A stretch of 9,695 nt of DNA from 2-01-FULL-45-10 sp964450115 (lineage in GTDB: Bacteria > Omnitrophota > Gorgyraeia > 2-01-FULL-45-10): assembly GCA_964450115.1 (NCBI GenBank), contig CAYVCD010000048.1, forward strand, positions 1-9,695, in the 5' to 3' direction. The translations under genes and the position numbers were made by a program. Positions 1 through 7,396 of this stretch are shown here, in pieces; position 1 is the first letter of the stretch, and the number at the start of each line of letters is the position of its first letter. A model generated the notes under the pieces. That model searched no databases. It was given only the letters and a program-made list of their open reading frames with translations, and was not told the origin of the DNA.

Positions 1-41
1 CCAGTCGTCCCCAGGCCGGGATCGATGCCGAGTATTCGCAT
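1..41 (-). CDS. ruvC: RuvC, crossover junction endodeoxyribonuclease, N-terminal fragment
   Basis: Only the first 13 codons lie in the window; the gene runs off the left edge. They read MRILGIDPGLGTT, the RuvC N-terminus, where Asp7 in the GIDPG motif is the first metal-binding catalytic residue of the RNase H-like fold. RuvC resolves Holliday junctions together with RuvAB. The ATG overlaps the yebC stop by one base (TAATG), so translation is probably coupled. The only upstream Shine-Dalgarno-like stretch is a weak AAAGAA. The order yebC then ruvC is widespread in bacteria and supports the call. Nothing can be said about the rest of the protein from this window. Confidence 0.9.
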   Translation of the reverse strand, partial: MRILGIDPGLGTT

Positions 42-778
42 TATTCTTTTATAAGGTCATCCGGTATATCGAAATTCGCATAAACGTGCTGGACGTCTTC
101 ATGCTCTTCTATAGCGTCCACCAGCTCCAGTATCTTCTTCGCGTCCGGCCCCTCAACCTTCACTAAATTCTTGGGCAGCAAAGTTATCTCCGCGTCTTCA
201 GTCTTTATGCCGGCATCATCTATGGCCTTCTTTACCTTGAAGAAGTCCTGAGGAGCGGTCTTTATAGCGTAATTCTCTTCCTCGATTATCATATCTTCCG
301 CGCCGGCGTCAAGAGCCACACCCATCAATTTATCTTCTTCCGCATTTGCCTTGCTTACGACTATATAACCTTTCTTCTCGAACATCCACGCCACCGATCC
401 GGCGCCTGCCATGTTGCCGCCCCTCTTCGTGAATATCGTCCTGACTTCGGCAGTTGTCCTGTTCTTATTATCCGATACGCCCTCTATATAAACGGCGACG
501 CCTCCAGGACCGTAGCCTTCGAACGTTATATCCTCATATGTCACGCCCTCAAGCTGGCCGGTACCTTTTTTTATCGCGCGGTCGATATTATCTGCTGGCA
601 TGCTCGACTCTTTCGCTCTCTCTATAGCAACTCTCAAACGCGGATTGGTATCGGGGTTCCCGCCGCCTCTGGCAGCCACCGATATTTCTTTTATCAGCTT
701 TGTGAAGAGACTGCCCCTCTTAGCGTCCGTAGCCGCTTTCTTATGTTTTATCGTTGCCCATTTAGAATGACCGCTCAT
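41..778 (-). CDS. yebC: YebC/TACO1 family protein
   Basis: This 245-residue protein has the typical family length. It begins with the diagnostic MSGHSKWATIKHKKAA stretch and keeps the conserved GGNPDTNPRLRVAIERAK and AGAGSVAWMFEKKG segments. The family was long annotated as a transcriptional regulator. Its mitochondrial member TACO1 is a translational activator, and bacterial YebC has been reported to relieve ribosome stalling at proline stretches, so a cytoplasmic ribosome-associated role is likely. The start is supported by a strong GGAGG followed by AATA and then the ATG, which overlaps the upstream EF-G2 stop by one base (TAATG). It also overlaps ruvC downstream by one base. No promoter of its own is visible, and the gene probably depends on the promoter upstream of the EF-G2 gene. 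Confidence 0.96.
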   Translation of the reverse strand: MSGHSKWATIKHKKAATDAKRGSLFTKLIKEISVAARGGGNPDTNPRLRVAIERAKESSMPADNIDRAIKKGTGQLEGVTYEDITFEGYGPGGVAVYIEGVSDNKNRTTAEVRTIFTKRGGNMAGAGSVAWMFEKKGYIVVSKANAEEDKLMGVALDAGAEDMIIEEENYAIKTAPQDFFKVKKAIDDAGIKTEDAEITLLPKNLVKVEGPDAKKILELVDAIEEHEDVQHVYANFDIPDDLIKE

Positions 779-2838
779 TATTCCTCCGTCTCCTTTTTTC
801 TAGTTAGTTTAGCCTTCTCAATTATGCTTTGAGCCAAATTGGACGGCACTACCTCATAATGGGAGAAGTTCATCGTATACGTCCCTCTCCCGCCGGTTAT
901 CGACTTCAATTCATTAACATATTTATACATCTCTTCGAGCGGCATCTTGGCCTTTACGGTCTGAGACCCCTCGCCCGGCTCCATCCCCATGATCCTGCCG
1001 CGCCTGGAGTTCAAACTTCCGGTTATATCACCCATGACCTCATCCGGCACGGTCACATCTACATCCATGATAGGCTCCAAGATGACCGGCTTAGCCTTCA
1101 GCATAGATTCTCTGAATGCGTGGCGCGCCGCTGTCTGGAAGGCGATATCTTTAGAATCAACAGGATGCGTCTTGCCGTCATATACTATAGCTTTAACGTC
1201 CACTACAGGAAATCCGGCCAGCCCTCCCGAGTCGAGCGCCGAGCGTATACCTTTTTCACAGCTAACCATAAATTGTCTCGGTATAGCGCCGCCGACCACC
1301 TCATCTACGAACTGGAATCCTTCTCCTCGCTGAAGCGGCTCTATGCGCATCCAAACTTCGGCGAATTGCCCTGCCCCTCCGGTCTGTTTCTTATGGCGGT
1401 ACTGGGCGTCGCCCTTGCCGAGTATCGTCTCTTTGTACGCCACTTTAGGCGTGCCGAGCTCCACCTGAACGCCGTATCGCATCTTCATTCTGTTGATCAT
1501 CATGTTGATATGCATATCGCCCATTCCGGAGACGATCATCTCTTTAGTCTGCTCATCGCGCGTGACCTTGAACGTCGGGTCTTCGGCCATTATTTTGTGG
1601 ATGGCGTTCGATATCTTATCCTCATCAGCCCTTGTCTTAGGTTTTAGCGAAAAAGAGACCGCAGGCTCCGGAAATTTTATCTCATCGAATTTTACCATAC
1701 TCTTTTCATCTGTTATTGAGTCGCCGGTATGCGTCTCTTTAAGTTTTGCCACGCACGCGATATCTCCCGCCTGTGCCGACTCCATAGAGACCTGGTTCTT
1801 ACCCATCAGCGTGAAGATCTGACCTATCTTCTCTCTGGCGCTTCTATTAACGTTGAAGAAACCGCCGTTCGACTGCAATTTTCCGGAAAATACTTTAAAT
1901 ATCGATATCTGGCCCAGGAATGGATCAGACAAAGTTTTAAATACGAGCGCCGCGAAAGGTTTGTTGGGATCGGTATCTAAAGATACTCTATCGCCGCTTT
2001 CGGGTTTCGTCACTTCAGCCTTGGCCCTATCTGCCGGAGACGGGAGATAGTCCACTATAAAATCGAGAAGTTCTTTAATGCCTATGTTGCGGGTCGCGGA
2101 GCCGCAAAGTATAGGCGATACATCTCCGGTATTCAGACCTTTCTTCAGCGCCTGAGTAAGCTCCTCGACCGAGAGCTCTCCCTTGTCTAGATACTTCTCT
2201 AGCAAAACGTCATCCGTCTCCGCAACCGTCTCGGCCAGAGAATCCCCGAGCGCCTTAAAATGGGACTTTTCCGCGTCATCCAGTCCCTCTGCGCCTTTTT
2301 GGGTTATCACGCTTGCCACATCTTTAAATGACGCCTCTTTACCTATCGGATAATCAACCGGCACGCAATGCTTGCGGAACTTGTTATTTATGTCGTCGAA
2401 ACATTTATCATAATTTGAATGGTCCTTGTCGAGCATATTTATAAAGAAGAAGCACGGCACGCCTTTCTCCTTCGATAACCTGAACGCGCGCTCTGTTCCT
2501 ATCTCTATACCCCCGGTGGCGTTTACCACCACTACACATGCATCTGCCGATTCCAAACCGCCTATCATCTCCCCCACAAAATCGGTATACCCGGGGATAT
2601 CTATCAAGTTTATCTTCTTTGATCTATATGAAAAGCTTACGAGGGACGTGCTCGAGGAGTGTTTCTTCTCTTTTTCATCCTCATTGTAATCGGAGACTGT
2701 CGTGCCATCCGCTATCCTGCCCATCTTAGCTATAGCGCCGGCGTTCAGTAAAAGCGCCTCCGCTAAAGACGTTTTGCCGCACCCTGAGTGGCCCAGTAGT
2801 ATTATATTCCTGATGTCCTTAGGCTGGGAACTTGCCAT
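778..2838 (-). CDS. Elongation factor G-like GTPase, EF-G2 type
   Basis: This 686-residue translational GTPase has full EF-G architecture: G domain (about 1-270), a beta-barrel domain II, domain III, domain IV starting near the HKKQTGGAGQF segment, and a C-terminal domain V. G motifs seen are the P-loop GHSGCGKT (16-23), DIPGYTDF (80-87), NMLD (134-137) and GSATRN (246-251). It differs from canonical FusA in that the switch I RGITI motif is absent (KEKKHSSST instead), and the catalytic His of DTPGH is Tyr84. Both traits fit the EF-G2 subfamily (Thermus EF-G-2-like), whose role is not settled, so I do not call it fusA. The ATG has GGAGG five bases upstream and lies about 37 bases after a strong promoter. 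Its stop overlaps the yebC start. Confidence 0.93.
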   Translation of the reverse strand: MASSQPKDIRNIILLGHSGCGKTSLAEALLLNAGAIAKMGRIADGTTVSDYNEDEKEKKHSSSTSLVSFSYRSKKINLIDIPGYTDFVGEMIGGLESADACVVVVNATGGIEIGTERAFRLSKEKGVPCFFFINMLDKDHSNYDKCFDDINNKFRKHCVPVDYPIGKEASFKDVASVITQKGAEGLDDAEKSHFKALGDSLAETVAETDDVLLEKYLDKGELSVEELTQALKKGLNTGDVSPILCGSATRNIGIKELLDFIVDYLPSPADRAKAEVTKPESGDRVSLDTDPNKPFAALVFKTLSDPFLGQISIFKVFSGKLQSNGGFFNVNRSAREKIGQIFTLMGKNQVSMESAQAGDIACVAKLKETHTGDSITDEKSMVKFDEIKFPEPAVSFSLKPKTRADEDKISNAIHKIMAEDPTFKVTRDEQTKEMIVSGMGDMHINMMINRMKMRYGVQVELGTPKVAYKETILGKGDAQYRHKKQTGGAGQFAEVWMRIEPLQRGEGFQFVDEVVGGAIPRQFMVSCEKGIRSALDSGGLAGFPVVDVKAIVYDGKTHPVDSKDIAFQTAARHAFRESMLKAKPVILEPIMDVDVTVPDEVMGDITGSLNSRRGRIMGMEPGEGSQTVKAKMPLEEMYKYVNELKSITGGRGTYTMNFSHYEVVPSNLAQSIIEKAKLTRKKETEE

Positions 2839-2875
2839 CGGTCTCCTCCATTTAGGCTTTTATGGTAATTATACT

Positions 2876-2903
2876 ATTATATCGATGGGGCGGTAGATGT
2901 CAA
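2876..2903 (-). promoter_or_regulatory. Sigma70-type promoter for EF-G2-yebC-ruvC
   Basis: On the minus strand there is a perfect -35 TTGACA (2898-2903), a 16-base spacer and a perfect -10 TATAAT (2876-2881). A second TATAAT-like hexamer (TATAAT within AGTATAATTA) follows eight bases later. The expected transcript start leaves a leader of about 30 nt before the EF-G2 ATG at 2838. The -35 begins five bases after the YgiQ stop codon, and no intrinsic terminator lies between, so the EF-G2 unit probably has its own promoter plus read-through from upstream. Confidence 0.82.
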
Positions 2904-2908
2904 GAAGA

Positions 2909-4681
2909 TTAGCCCAGCAGGACCTTCTTTAAGCTCTCTTTATCGAGTATTTTCAGGGCTTTTAGGATATGCTGCCTGTTCTGGGGGTTCTTATACTGCA
3001 GGAGAGCACGCTGCATCATCCTTTCGCGGGGATACTTAGCCACATAGAGCTTCTTTCCTGTAAAAGGATCCTGTTCCGTGTAGTACATCGCCCCGGATAG
3101 GGTCATGGGTAGTGGAATAAAATCCTGCACCTGTTCCGGGTTTATATGCTTTTTGGCAAGATAGAGGGCCAATTTGAGGGCATCCTCAAGCCTAGCCCCG
3201 GGATGGCCCACTATGAAGTAGTTCACGAGGAACTGTTTTTTGTTAAGCTTCTTATTCAATCTTTCAAACCTGTCCGTAAACTTCTCGTAGACATTAAACC
3301 TTGGCTTATTCATTATCTCCAGAACGTGATCTACGCAATGTTCGGGCGCTACTTTAAGCTGCCCGCCGACATGATGCGCGCATAGTTCGCGCAGATATTC
3401 ATCCGAATAGCTGTCTGTTAAGAGGTCGTATCTGACACCGCTGCCTATGAATACGTGTTTAACTTTTGGCATAGCCCTAAGTTTTCTCCATAGCTCCAAA
3501 GAATCTTCGTATCCGAGCTTGAAATGCCTGCAGATCTCCGGCGTCAAACATCTCTTTTCGCGGCACGCGCCCTTCTCCTTCCACAGATGGCACTTTGCCA
3601 TATACATATTTGCCGTAGGCCCGCCTATGTCTGTGATCGTTCCTTTAAAACTCTTATCTTCCGATATTGTACTTATCTCTTCCAGTATCGATCCGATACT
3701 GCGGCTCTGTACATGCCTGCCCTGGTGTAGATATAGCGAGCAAAAACTACATCCCCCGGCGCACCCGCGATGAGAAGTTATGGAATTTTTTACCATATCT
3801 AACCCCGGAACACCGCCGGCCTTGTCATACGATGTGTGCCAATCACGCATAAAGGTGAGCGAATATATCCTGTCGAGCTCTTCTGTAGTCATCGGCAGTG
3901 CGGGTGGATTTTGAATAACGAACCTATCCGCATGTTTCTGGACTACCGCTCTTCCGCGTATGGGATCCGCTTCGTTATATATACCTTTGAAAGCCTGATT
4001 AAATCTATTTTTGTCTTTGCTGACATCTTCGAAGGAAGGAATGGATACGGGATCTTTGACGGCGCCTGGATCCTTTCTTACGACTACAGTACCTCTTATG
4101 TTATCGAGCGAATCGATCTCTTCGCCTCCTTTAAGCCTCTGGGCTATCTCGACCATCTGCTTCTCGCCCATACCGTAAACCAATATATCGCACTTTGCGT
4201 CTACTAATAACGATCTCCTTACTTTATCCGACCAATAGTCATAATGGGCAAGCCTTCTCATACTAGCCTCCATGCCGCCCAGAACTATAGGGATCCCTTT
4301 AAAGGCCTGTTGTAATTTGTTGGCATATATTATGCTGGCCCTGTCGGGTCTCAGATGAGATCTGCCGCCGGGCGAATAGTCGTCGATATTGCGGACCTTC
4401 TTGTTCGCCGTATAGTTAGCGACCATAGAGTCGAGATTGCCCGCCGTAACACCGAAGAAGAGCCTGGGCCTGCCCAGCGCCTTAAATGCGTCTACATCCT
4501 GCCAATCCGGCTGAGCTATTATGCCCACCCTGTACCCTGAGCTTTCCAGGACTCTGCCTATAAGGGCGGCTCCATAGGAGGGATGGTCCACATAAGCATC
4601 GCCCGTGACAAGTATGATATCGAGCTCGTCCCAGCCCAATGCCTTCATATCGTTTTTTGACGTCGGGAGAAAATTATTCAT
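2909..4681 (-). CDS. ygiQ: YgiQ family radical SAM protein (UPF0313)
   Basis: This 590-residue protein matches the YgiQ/UPF0313 family along its length: an N-terminal cobalamin-binding-like Rossmann region (LVTGDAYVDHPSYG, about 24-37), then a radical SAM core with the [4Fe-4S] motif C307-x3-C311-x2-C314 inside HRGCAGGCSFCS. It is followed by the family GGPTANMY segment (353-360), a second cysteine cluster (C364, C373, C378, C384), GSGVRYDL and VAPEH. The C-terminus ends where the conserved YgiQ core ends and lacks the long tail of enterobacterial homologues (about 740 residues). The substrate of this family is unknown. The ATG lies three bases after the preceding stop and has no good Shine-Dalgarno sequence, so it is probably coupled to the upstream gene. 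Confidence 0.93.
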   Translation of the reverse strand: MNNFLPTSKNDMKALGWDELDIILVTGDAYVDHPSYGAALIGRVLESSGYRVGIIAQPDWQDVDAFKALGRPRLFFGVTAGNLDSMVANYTANKKVRNIDDYSPGGRSHLRPDRASIIYANKLQQAFKGIPIVLGGMEASMRRLAHYDYWSDKVRRSLLVDAKCDILVYGMGEKQMVEIAQRLKGGEEIDSLDNIRGTVVVRKDPGAVKDPVSIPSFEDVSKDKNRFNQAFKGIYNEADPIRGRAVVQKHADRFVIQNPPALPMTTEELDRIYSLTFMRDWHTSYDKAGGVPGLDMVKNSITSHRGCAGGCSFCSLYLHQGRHVQSRSIGSILEEISTISEDKSFKGTITDIGGPTANMYMAKCHLWKEKGACREKRCLTPEICRHFKLGYEDSLELWRKLRAMPKVKHVFIGSGVRYDLLTDSYSDEYLRELCAHHVGGQLKVAPEHCVDHVLEIMNKPRFNVYEKFTDRFERLNKKLNKKQFLVNYFIVGHPGARLEDALKLALYLAKKHINPEQVQDFIPLPMTLSGAMYYTEQDPFTGKKLYVAKYPRERMMQRALLQYKNPQNRQHILKALKILDKESLKKVLLG

Positions 4682-4684
4682 CCA

Positions 4685-5005
4685 TTAGACCACTGTGATG
4701 GTTATACGGACTGCGATATTTTTACCTGAAGCATCTTCGTAATAATTGACTGTCGCGTTATCGAGTATATTTAGGTCCGAGAACGCTATTGAGCCGCCTA
4801 GCTTGCGGATCTTTGTGTCGGGAAGCACATAGAACTCCTTTTGACCTACTCCGTTAAGTATCATCTTCGAGGTGACCCAGTCAAGATATGATATGCGCCC
4901 TTCGTACTGACTTGTCCTGGGTTCATCCGCACAATAGGAGATCGACGCGGTAAAGGTAGCTGTAATAAAGAGTGCCGCGACCGCAATATTAATGATTTTC
5001 GTCAT
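4685..5005 (-). CDS. Small exported protein, second of a tandem paralogous pair
   Basis: I do not recognise a named family. The 106-residue product has a Sec signal peptide (charged MTK, hydrophobic core about 5-20, likely cleavage after SYCA near residue 26) and a mature part of about 80 residues. The mature part aligns without gaps to the gene immediately upstream: G-x5-D-W-V-x-S (36-46), an FYV strand (58-60), a D-L pair and an AV-x-I end, giving about 19 identities in 72 positions. The alternating hydrophobic pattern suggests an all-beta fold, perhaps a small barrel of the DUF5666 kind. Two bases separate it from the upstream stop and there is no clear Shine-Dalgarno sequence, which implies translational coupling. 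The location is probably periplasmic. Confidence 0.78.
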   Translation of the reverse strand: MTKIINIAVAALFITATFTASISYCADEPRTSQYEGRISYLDWVTSKMILNGVGQKEFYVLPDTKIRKLGGSIAFSDLNILDNATVNYYEDASGKNIAVRITITVV

Positions 5006-5007
5006 GG

Positions 5008-5346
5008 TCAGAATTCTGGATAGGTCTTGTTTACCGATATACTGACCGCTCTGGGCGTTTCGGATTGATCGTCTATATATTTTATGAGCACATAATCATC
5101 CTGCTCAAGGTCCTCCAAAGAGACTGTATCGGTTCCATACCTTACCCTGAGCCCCGAAGGAACATAAAATGTCATCTCGTCCCCTCCCTGGCATGTGAGA
5201 AGAGAGCCAACCCAGTCTATCTCCTGGACCTGCCCTCTGAACGTCTTCAAGTTCTGACCTGAATCATCGCAATGACCGATACCGCACGCGAATAATATCG
5301 AAACCAGGGCAAAAATAACAGCCAAGCAAATCGAAATCTTCTTCAT
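5008..5346 (-). CDS. Small exported protein or lipoprotein, first of a tandem paralogous pair
   Basis: The 112-residue product begins with a signal sequence (MKK, then a hydrophobic run to residue 20). Cys21 in LFAC could be a lipobox, although Phe at -2 is unusual, so this may be a lipoprotein or a plain exported protein. The mature domain (about 35-108) holds FRGQV, D44-W45-V46, F60-Y61-V62 and an acidic DDY/IDD segment, and is paralogous to the next gene. I cannot assign a function. The start has AGGAG ten bases upstream, just inside the junction with the YjbQ gene, whose stop ends five bases before this ATG. Confidence 0.78.
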   Translation of the reverse strand: MKKISICLAVIFALVSILFACGIGHCDDSGQNLKTFRGQVQEIDWVGSLLTCQGGDEMTFYVPSGLRVRYGTDTVSLEDLEQDDYVLIKYIDDQSETPRAVSISVNKTYPEF

Positions 5347-5351
5347 AAATG

Positions 5352-5768
5352 CTACTCTCCTATCACCTTTACCAGGACCCTCTTCTTTCTCTGGCCGTCG
5401 AACTCACCGTAAAATATCTGCTCCCATGGGCCGAAGTCAAGCTTGCCGTTCGTGATCGCAGAGACCACCTCGCGCCCCATTATAGTCCTTTTTAGATGAG
5501 CGTCGCCGTTATCTTCCCCGGTGAGATTGTGTTTATATTTCTCCTTACCGTACGGCGCCAGTTTTTCGACCCACGCGAGAAAATCCTGATGCAGCCCGCT
5601 CTCGTTATCGTTAATGAAGACGCTCGCCGTTATATGCATAGCATTTACCAGGCAGATCCCTTCCTTGACCCTGCTCTCATCTATCGCTTCCTGAACCTCA
5701 TCCGTGATATTTACGATCTCATACCTGTTCTTCGTATTGAACCAAAGATATTTTGTATGGCTCTTCAT
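5352..5768 (-). CDS. yjbQ: YjbQ family protein (UPF0047, secondary thiamine-phosphate synthase-like)
   Basis: This 138-residue cytoplasmic protein has the usual UPF0047 length. Conserved family features are visible in order: MHITAS with His45, NDNE (53-56), GEDNGDAHLK with His91, and ITNGKLDFGPWEQI with Trp115. The family is annotated as secondary thiamine-phosphate synthase because of weak activity and multicopy suppression in E. coli; the physiological role remains uncertain. The conserved histidines and acidic residues form a probable metal or phosphate site. The ATG is preceded by GAGGT at good spacing and starts nine bases after the stop of the YwqK-like gene. No other thiamine gene is nearby, so context does not support a thiamine pathway here. 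Confidence 0.92.
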   Translation of the reverse strand: MKSHTKYLWFNTKNRYEIVNITDEVQEAIDESRVKEGICLVNAMHITASVFINDNESGLHQDFLAWVEKLAPYGKEKYKHNLTGEDNGDAHLKRTIMGREVVSAITNGKLDFGPWEQIFYGEFDGQRKKRVLVKVIGE

Positions 5769-5777
5769 CTCTTTACC

Positions 5778-6311
5778 TCATGGCTCCAGTATATCGCTCT
5801 CGTCCTCTTTTCTCACCGTCGTATCATAAAAGGCCGCGCTCTGGCCTCCCAACATCATGTACATGCTCGCCTGCTCATACGGATTGAAATTCACGTCATC
5901 CCTGTATCTTCTTGCTATGAGCCTGCCGGACTCGCTGTACATCTTCATCTCCATCGGCTTTCCCGTCTCATCATACGCTATCTCATACAACAGCATGGGC
6001 CCAGAATAGATCCAACGTATCGCCGCCCATCCGTCTATGCCGGTCTTCAGCTTGCCACGTCCGTCGTAAAGAGCCTCTTCCACTCTTTTGCTTATCATAT
6101 TGAATCTCTCTATCTTCTGAATAGTCCCGTCGCCGCGGCAATATACCTTTGCCTTTAGATAGCCGTTGACGTCATAAACATCGCACTGTTTGACCTTGCC
6201 GGTCTTCCAATACTCTATCTTCTTAAGGCCTTTGACTTCACCTTCACCGTAAACCAATTGTGAAAATAGAGTGACAGAGAAGATAAAAAGTATGGCGCAT
6301 GCTGCTCTCAT
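5778..6311 (-). CDS. Exported protein with YwqK/MORN-like repeats
   Basis: The 177-residue product has an N-terminal signal peptide (hydrophobic 4-20, likely cleavage near VYGEG). The mature part carries repeated short beta-hairpin units of the form Tyr-x-x-x-Gly-(K/R)-x-x-x-x-x-x-Tyr: near 34-45, 46-57, 57-70, 82-90, 113-125 and 125-136. This pattern is typical of YwqK/MORN-type repeat proteins, which are structural or binding modules without known catalysis. The C-terminal 40 residues are different, rich in Met and acidic residues. The ATG overlaps the YajQ stop by four bases (ATGA) with no Shine-Dalgarno sequence, so translation is likely coupled to yajQ. I assign no specific function. Confidence 0.8.
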   Translation of the reverse strand: MRAACAILFIFSVTLFSQLVYGEGEVKGLKKIEYWKTGKVKQCDVYDVNGYLKAKVYCRGDGTIQKIERFNMISKRVEEALYDGRGKLKTGIDGWAAIRWIYSGPMLLYEIAYDETGKPMEMKMYSESGRLIARRYRDDVNFNPYEQASMYMMLGGQSAAFYDTTVRKEDESDILEP

Positions 6312-6808
6312 CTGTAATTACAGAAGGTGAGCGCCAACGGAAAGTCCGTCTTTCTAAGGTGAGTTATGACAGCCTGCAGATCATCCTTCTTAGGCGAAGA
6401 GACGCGCACCTTCTCTCCTTCTATCTGCGCCTGAACCTTCAGGTCCAAAGCCTTTATTATCTTCACGAGGTCTTTGGCTTTGTCCTGAGGTATCCCGGCC
6501 GCCAGGTCGGCATTTTGCTGGAAACATCCGCCGAACACATGCAGAGGGTCGCTGAACGTAAGAAGCTTCATGGATACGCCTCTCTTGGCAAGCTTGGTGG
6601 CAAGCACGTCCTTGACGGAACGCAACTTGAAGTCGTCGTCGCCCACCAACAGTATCTTCTTCTCGGCGCGATTATAATCTATGGAAGATTTGCTGCCCTT
6701 AAAATCAAATCTCTGGGCGAGCTCCTTCTTGGCCTGATTGACCGCGTTATCGACTTCCTGCAGATCCGCTTCGGAAACTATATCGAAAGAATAGTTCTCT
6801 TTTGCCAT
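6308..6808 (-). CDS. yajQ: YajQ family nucleotide-binding protein (UPF0234)
   Basis: This 166-residue protein matches YajQ from end to end: the N-terminal YSFDIVSEADLQEVDNAV and the RFDFKGSKSSID segment, a central GGCFQQNADLAAGIPQDKAK, and a C-terminal KVRVSSPKKDDLQAVI. The fold is two RRM-like domains. The Xanthomonas member binds cyclic di-GMP and acts with a transcription factor; RNA/nucleotide binding is reported for others, so the ligand in this organism is open. It is cytoplasmic. The start lies one base before the upstream stop codon with only a weak GAG upstream. The stop overlaps the next gene by four bases (ATGA). No diguanylate cyclase or EAL domain gene is present in the window. 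Confidence 0.95.
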   Translation of the reverse strand: MAKENYSFDIVSEADLQEVDNAVNQAKKELAQRFDFKGSKSSIDYNRAEKKILLVGDDDFKLRSVKDVLATKLAKRGVSMKLLTFSDPLHVFGGCFQQNADLAAGIPQDKAKDLVKIIKALDLKVQAQIEGEKVRVSSPKKDDLQAVITHLRKTDFPLALTFCNYR

Positions 6809-6809
6809 A

Positions 6810-7184
6810 TTATTGCTCAGCTATCTTCGCTTCATCCAGCACACCCTCGGCGGTGAAGAATAGCGTCGCCCTTATACCTTTAAAAAATGACGATTCCGCA
6901 GGTTTATATATCCAATCTACGCGTTTTCCGTCGAGATCGTCCACTATCACTATGGGCTCGCCGTATTTTGAAAGGACCGAAGCTTTATCCATGCCCTTTT
7001 TAATGGCGCCCGTCTCTATGGCTCTCTTCACGGATTCAAAAGATTTAGTCTCCCGGGTATACTGTTTCTGCATCTCGGCCTGTGATTTACCTAATTCTAT
7101 AAGCGTACCCAATCCCTCAGCGCCACAGTTAAACGTCAATGACAACAAGATGACGCATGAGATCGCTACCATCCTTTGCATCAT
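6810..7184 (-). CDS. Exported BamE/SmpA-like small protein
   Basis: The product is about 124 residues with a signal peptide (hydrophobic stretch ISCVILLSLTF) followed by GLGTLIELGKSQAEMQ, a charged helix, and a C-terminal domain with the BamE/SmpA-like pattern: KKGMDKASVLSKYGEP, then a strand ending in DWIYKP and a final strand ATLFFTAEGVLDEAKI. BamE-like domains act in envelope protein assembly, but the fold is shared widely, so the role is inference. An upstream in-frame ATG at 7193 would overlap the previous gene by ten bases. I prefer the ATG at 7184, which forms a TGATG junction with that gene's stop. The next ATG at 7181 is also good because GGGAG lies five bases before it. A Cys follows the hydrophobic core, but NFNC-type residues do not make a standard lipobox. 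Confidence 0.75.
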   Translation of the reverse strand: MMQRMVAISCVILLSLTFNCGAEGLGTLIELGKSQAEMQKQYTRETKSFESVKRAIETGAIKKGMDKASVLSKYGEPIVIVDDLDGKRVDWIYKPAESSFFKGIRATLFFTAEGVLDEAKIAEQ

Positions 7185-7396
7185 CACTCCCATTCTATAG
7201 TAGGCGCCGTATTCTCAGAAGATGCGTCTTTCTGAGGCTCTATGTTTTCCATAACGGCTTCCGGGTCGGACATGTTATCCTCGCCTCTGGGCGAGGGCAT
7301 GAGCATTCCCTCTACTTCGTCTGACCAGGCAAATCCGTTTGAAACGCAACCGAACATGCAGATAATTATAATAGCTGATACTAAATATCTTCTCAT
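7184..7396 (-). CDS. Small exported acidic protein, unknown
   Basis: I do not recognise this 70-residue product. It has a short N-terminal charged region (MRR), a hydrophobic segment (4-16) and Cys17 in MFGC, which could be a poor lipobox; alternatively signal peptidase I could cut after GFA at residue 23. The remaining 45 residues are acidic, rich in Glu, Asp, Pro and Ser, with low hydrophobicity, and probably disordered. It overlaps the upstream EF-like gene by four bases (ATGA) and the downstream BamE-like gene by one base (TGATG), and its last codons supply the GGGAG ribosome binding site of that gene. That tight embedding is the main evidence that it is a real gene. It could be a lineage-specific envelope peptide. 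Confidence 0.6.
   Translation of the reverse strand: MRRYLVSAIIIICMFGCVSNGFAWSDEVEGMLMPSPRGEDNMSDPEAVMENIEPQKDASSENTAPTIEWE

Noticed and set aside
829..1647. Plus-strand open frame of 272 codons
   Set aside because: It lies wholly antisense to the EF-G2 gene, resembles no family, has no ribosome binding site, and arises from codon bias of the real gene.
5008..5346. Confident lipoprotein call
   Set aside because: LFAC has an unusual residue at -2 and an alternative cleavage further on is possible, so only an exported protein is claimed.
5496..6158. Plus-strand open frame of 220 codons
   Set aside because: It is antisense across YjbQ and the repeat protein, both well supported; the translated text is rich in Leu, Arg, His and Ile without domain pattern.
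6299..6856. Plus-strand open frame of 185 codons
   Set aside because: It is a shadow of yajQ, which matches its family from end to end.
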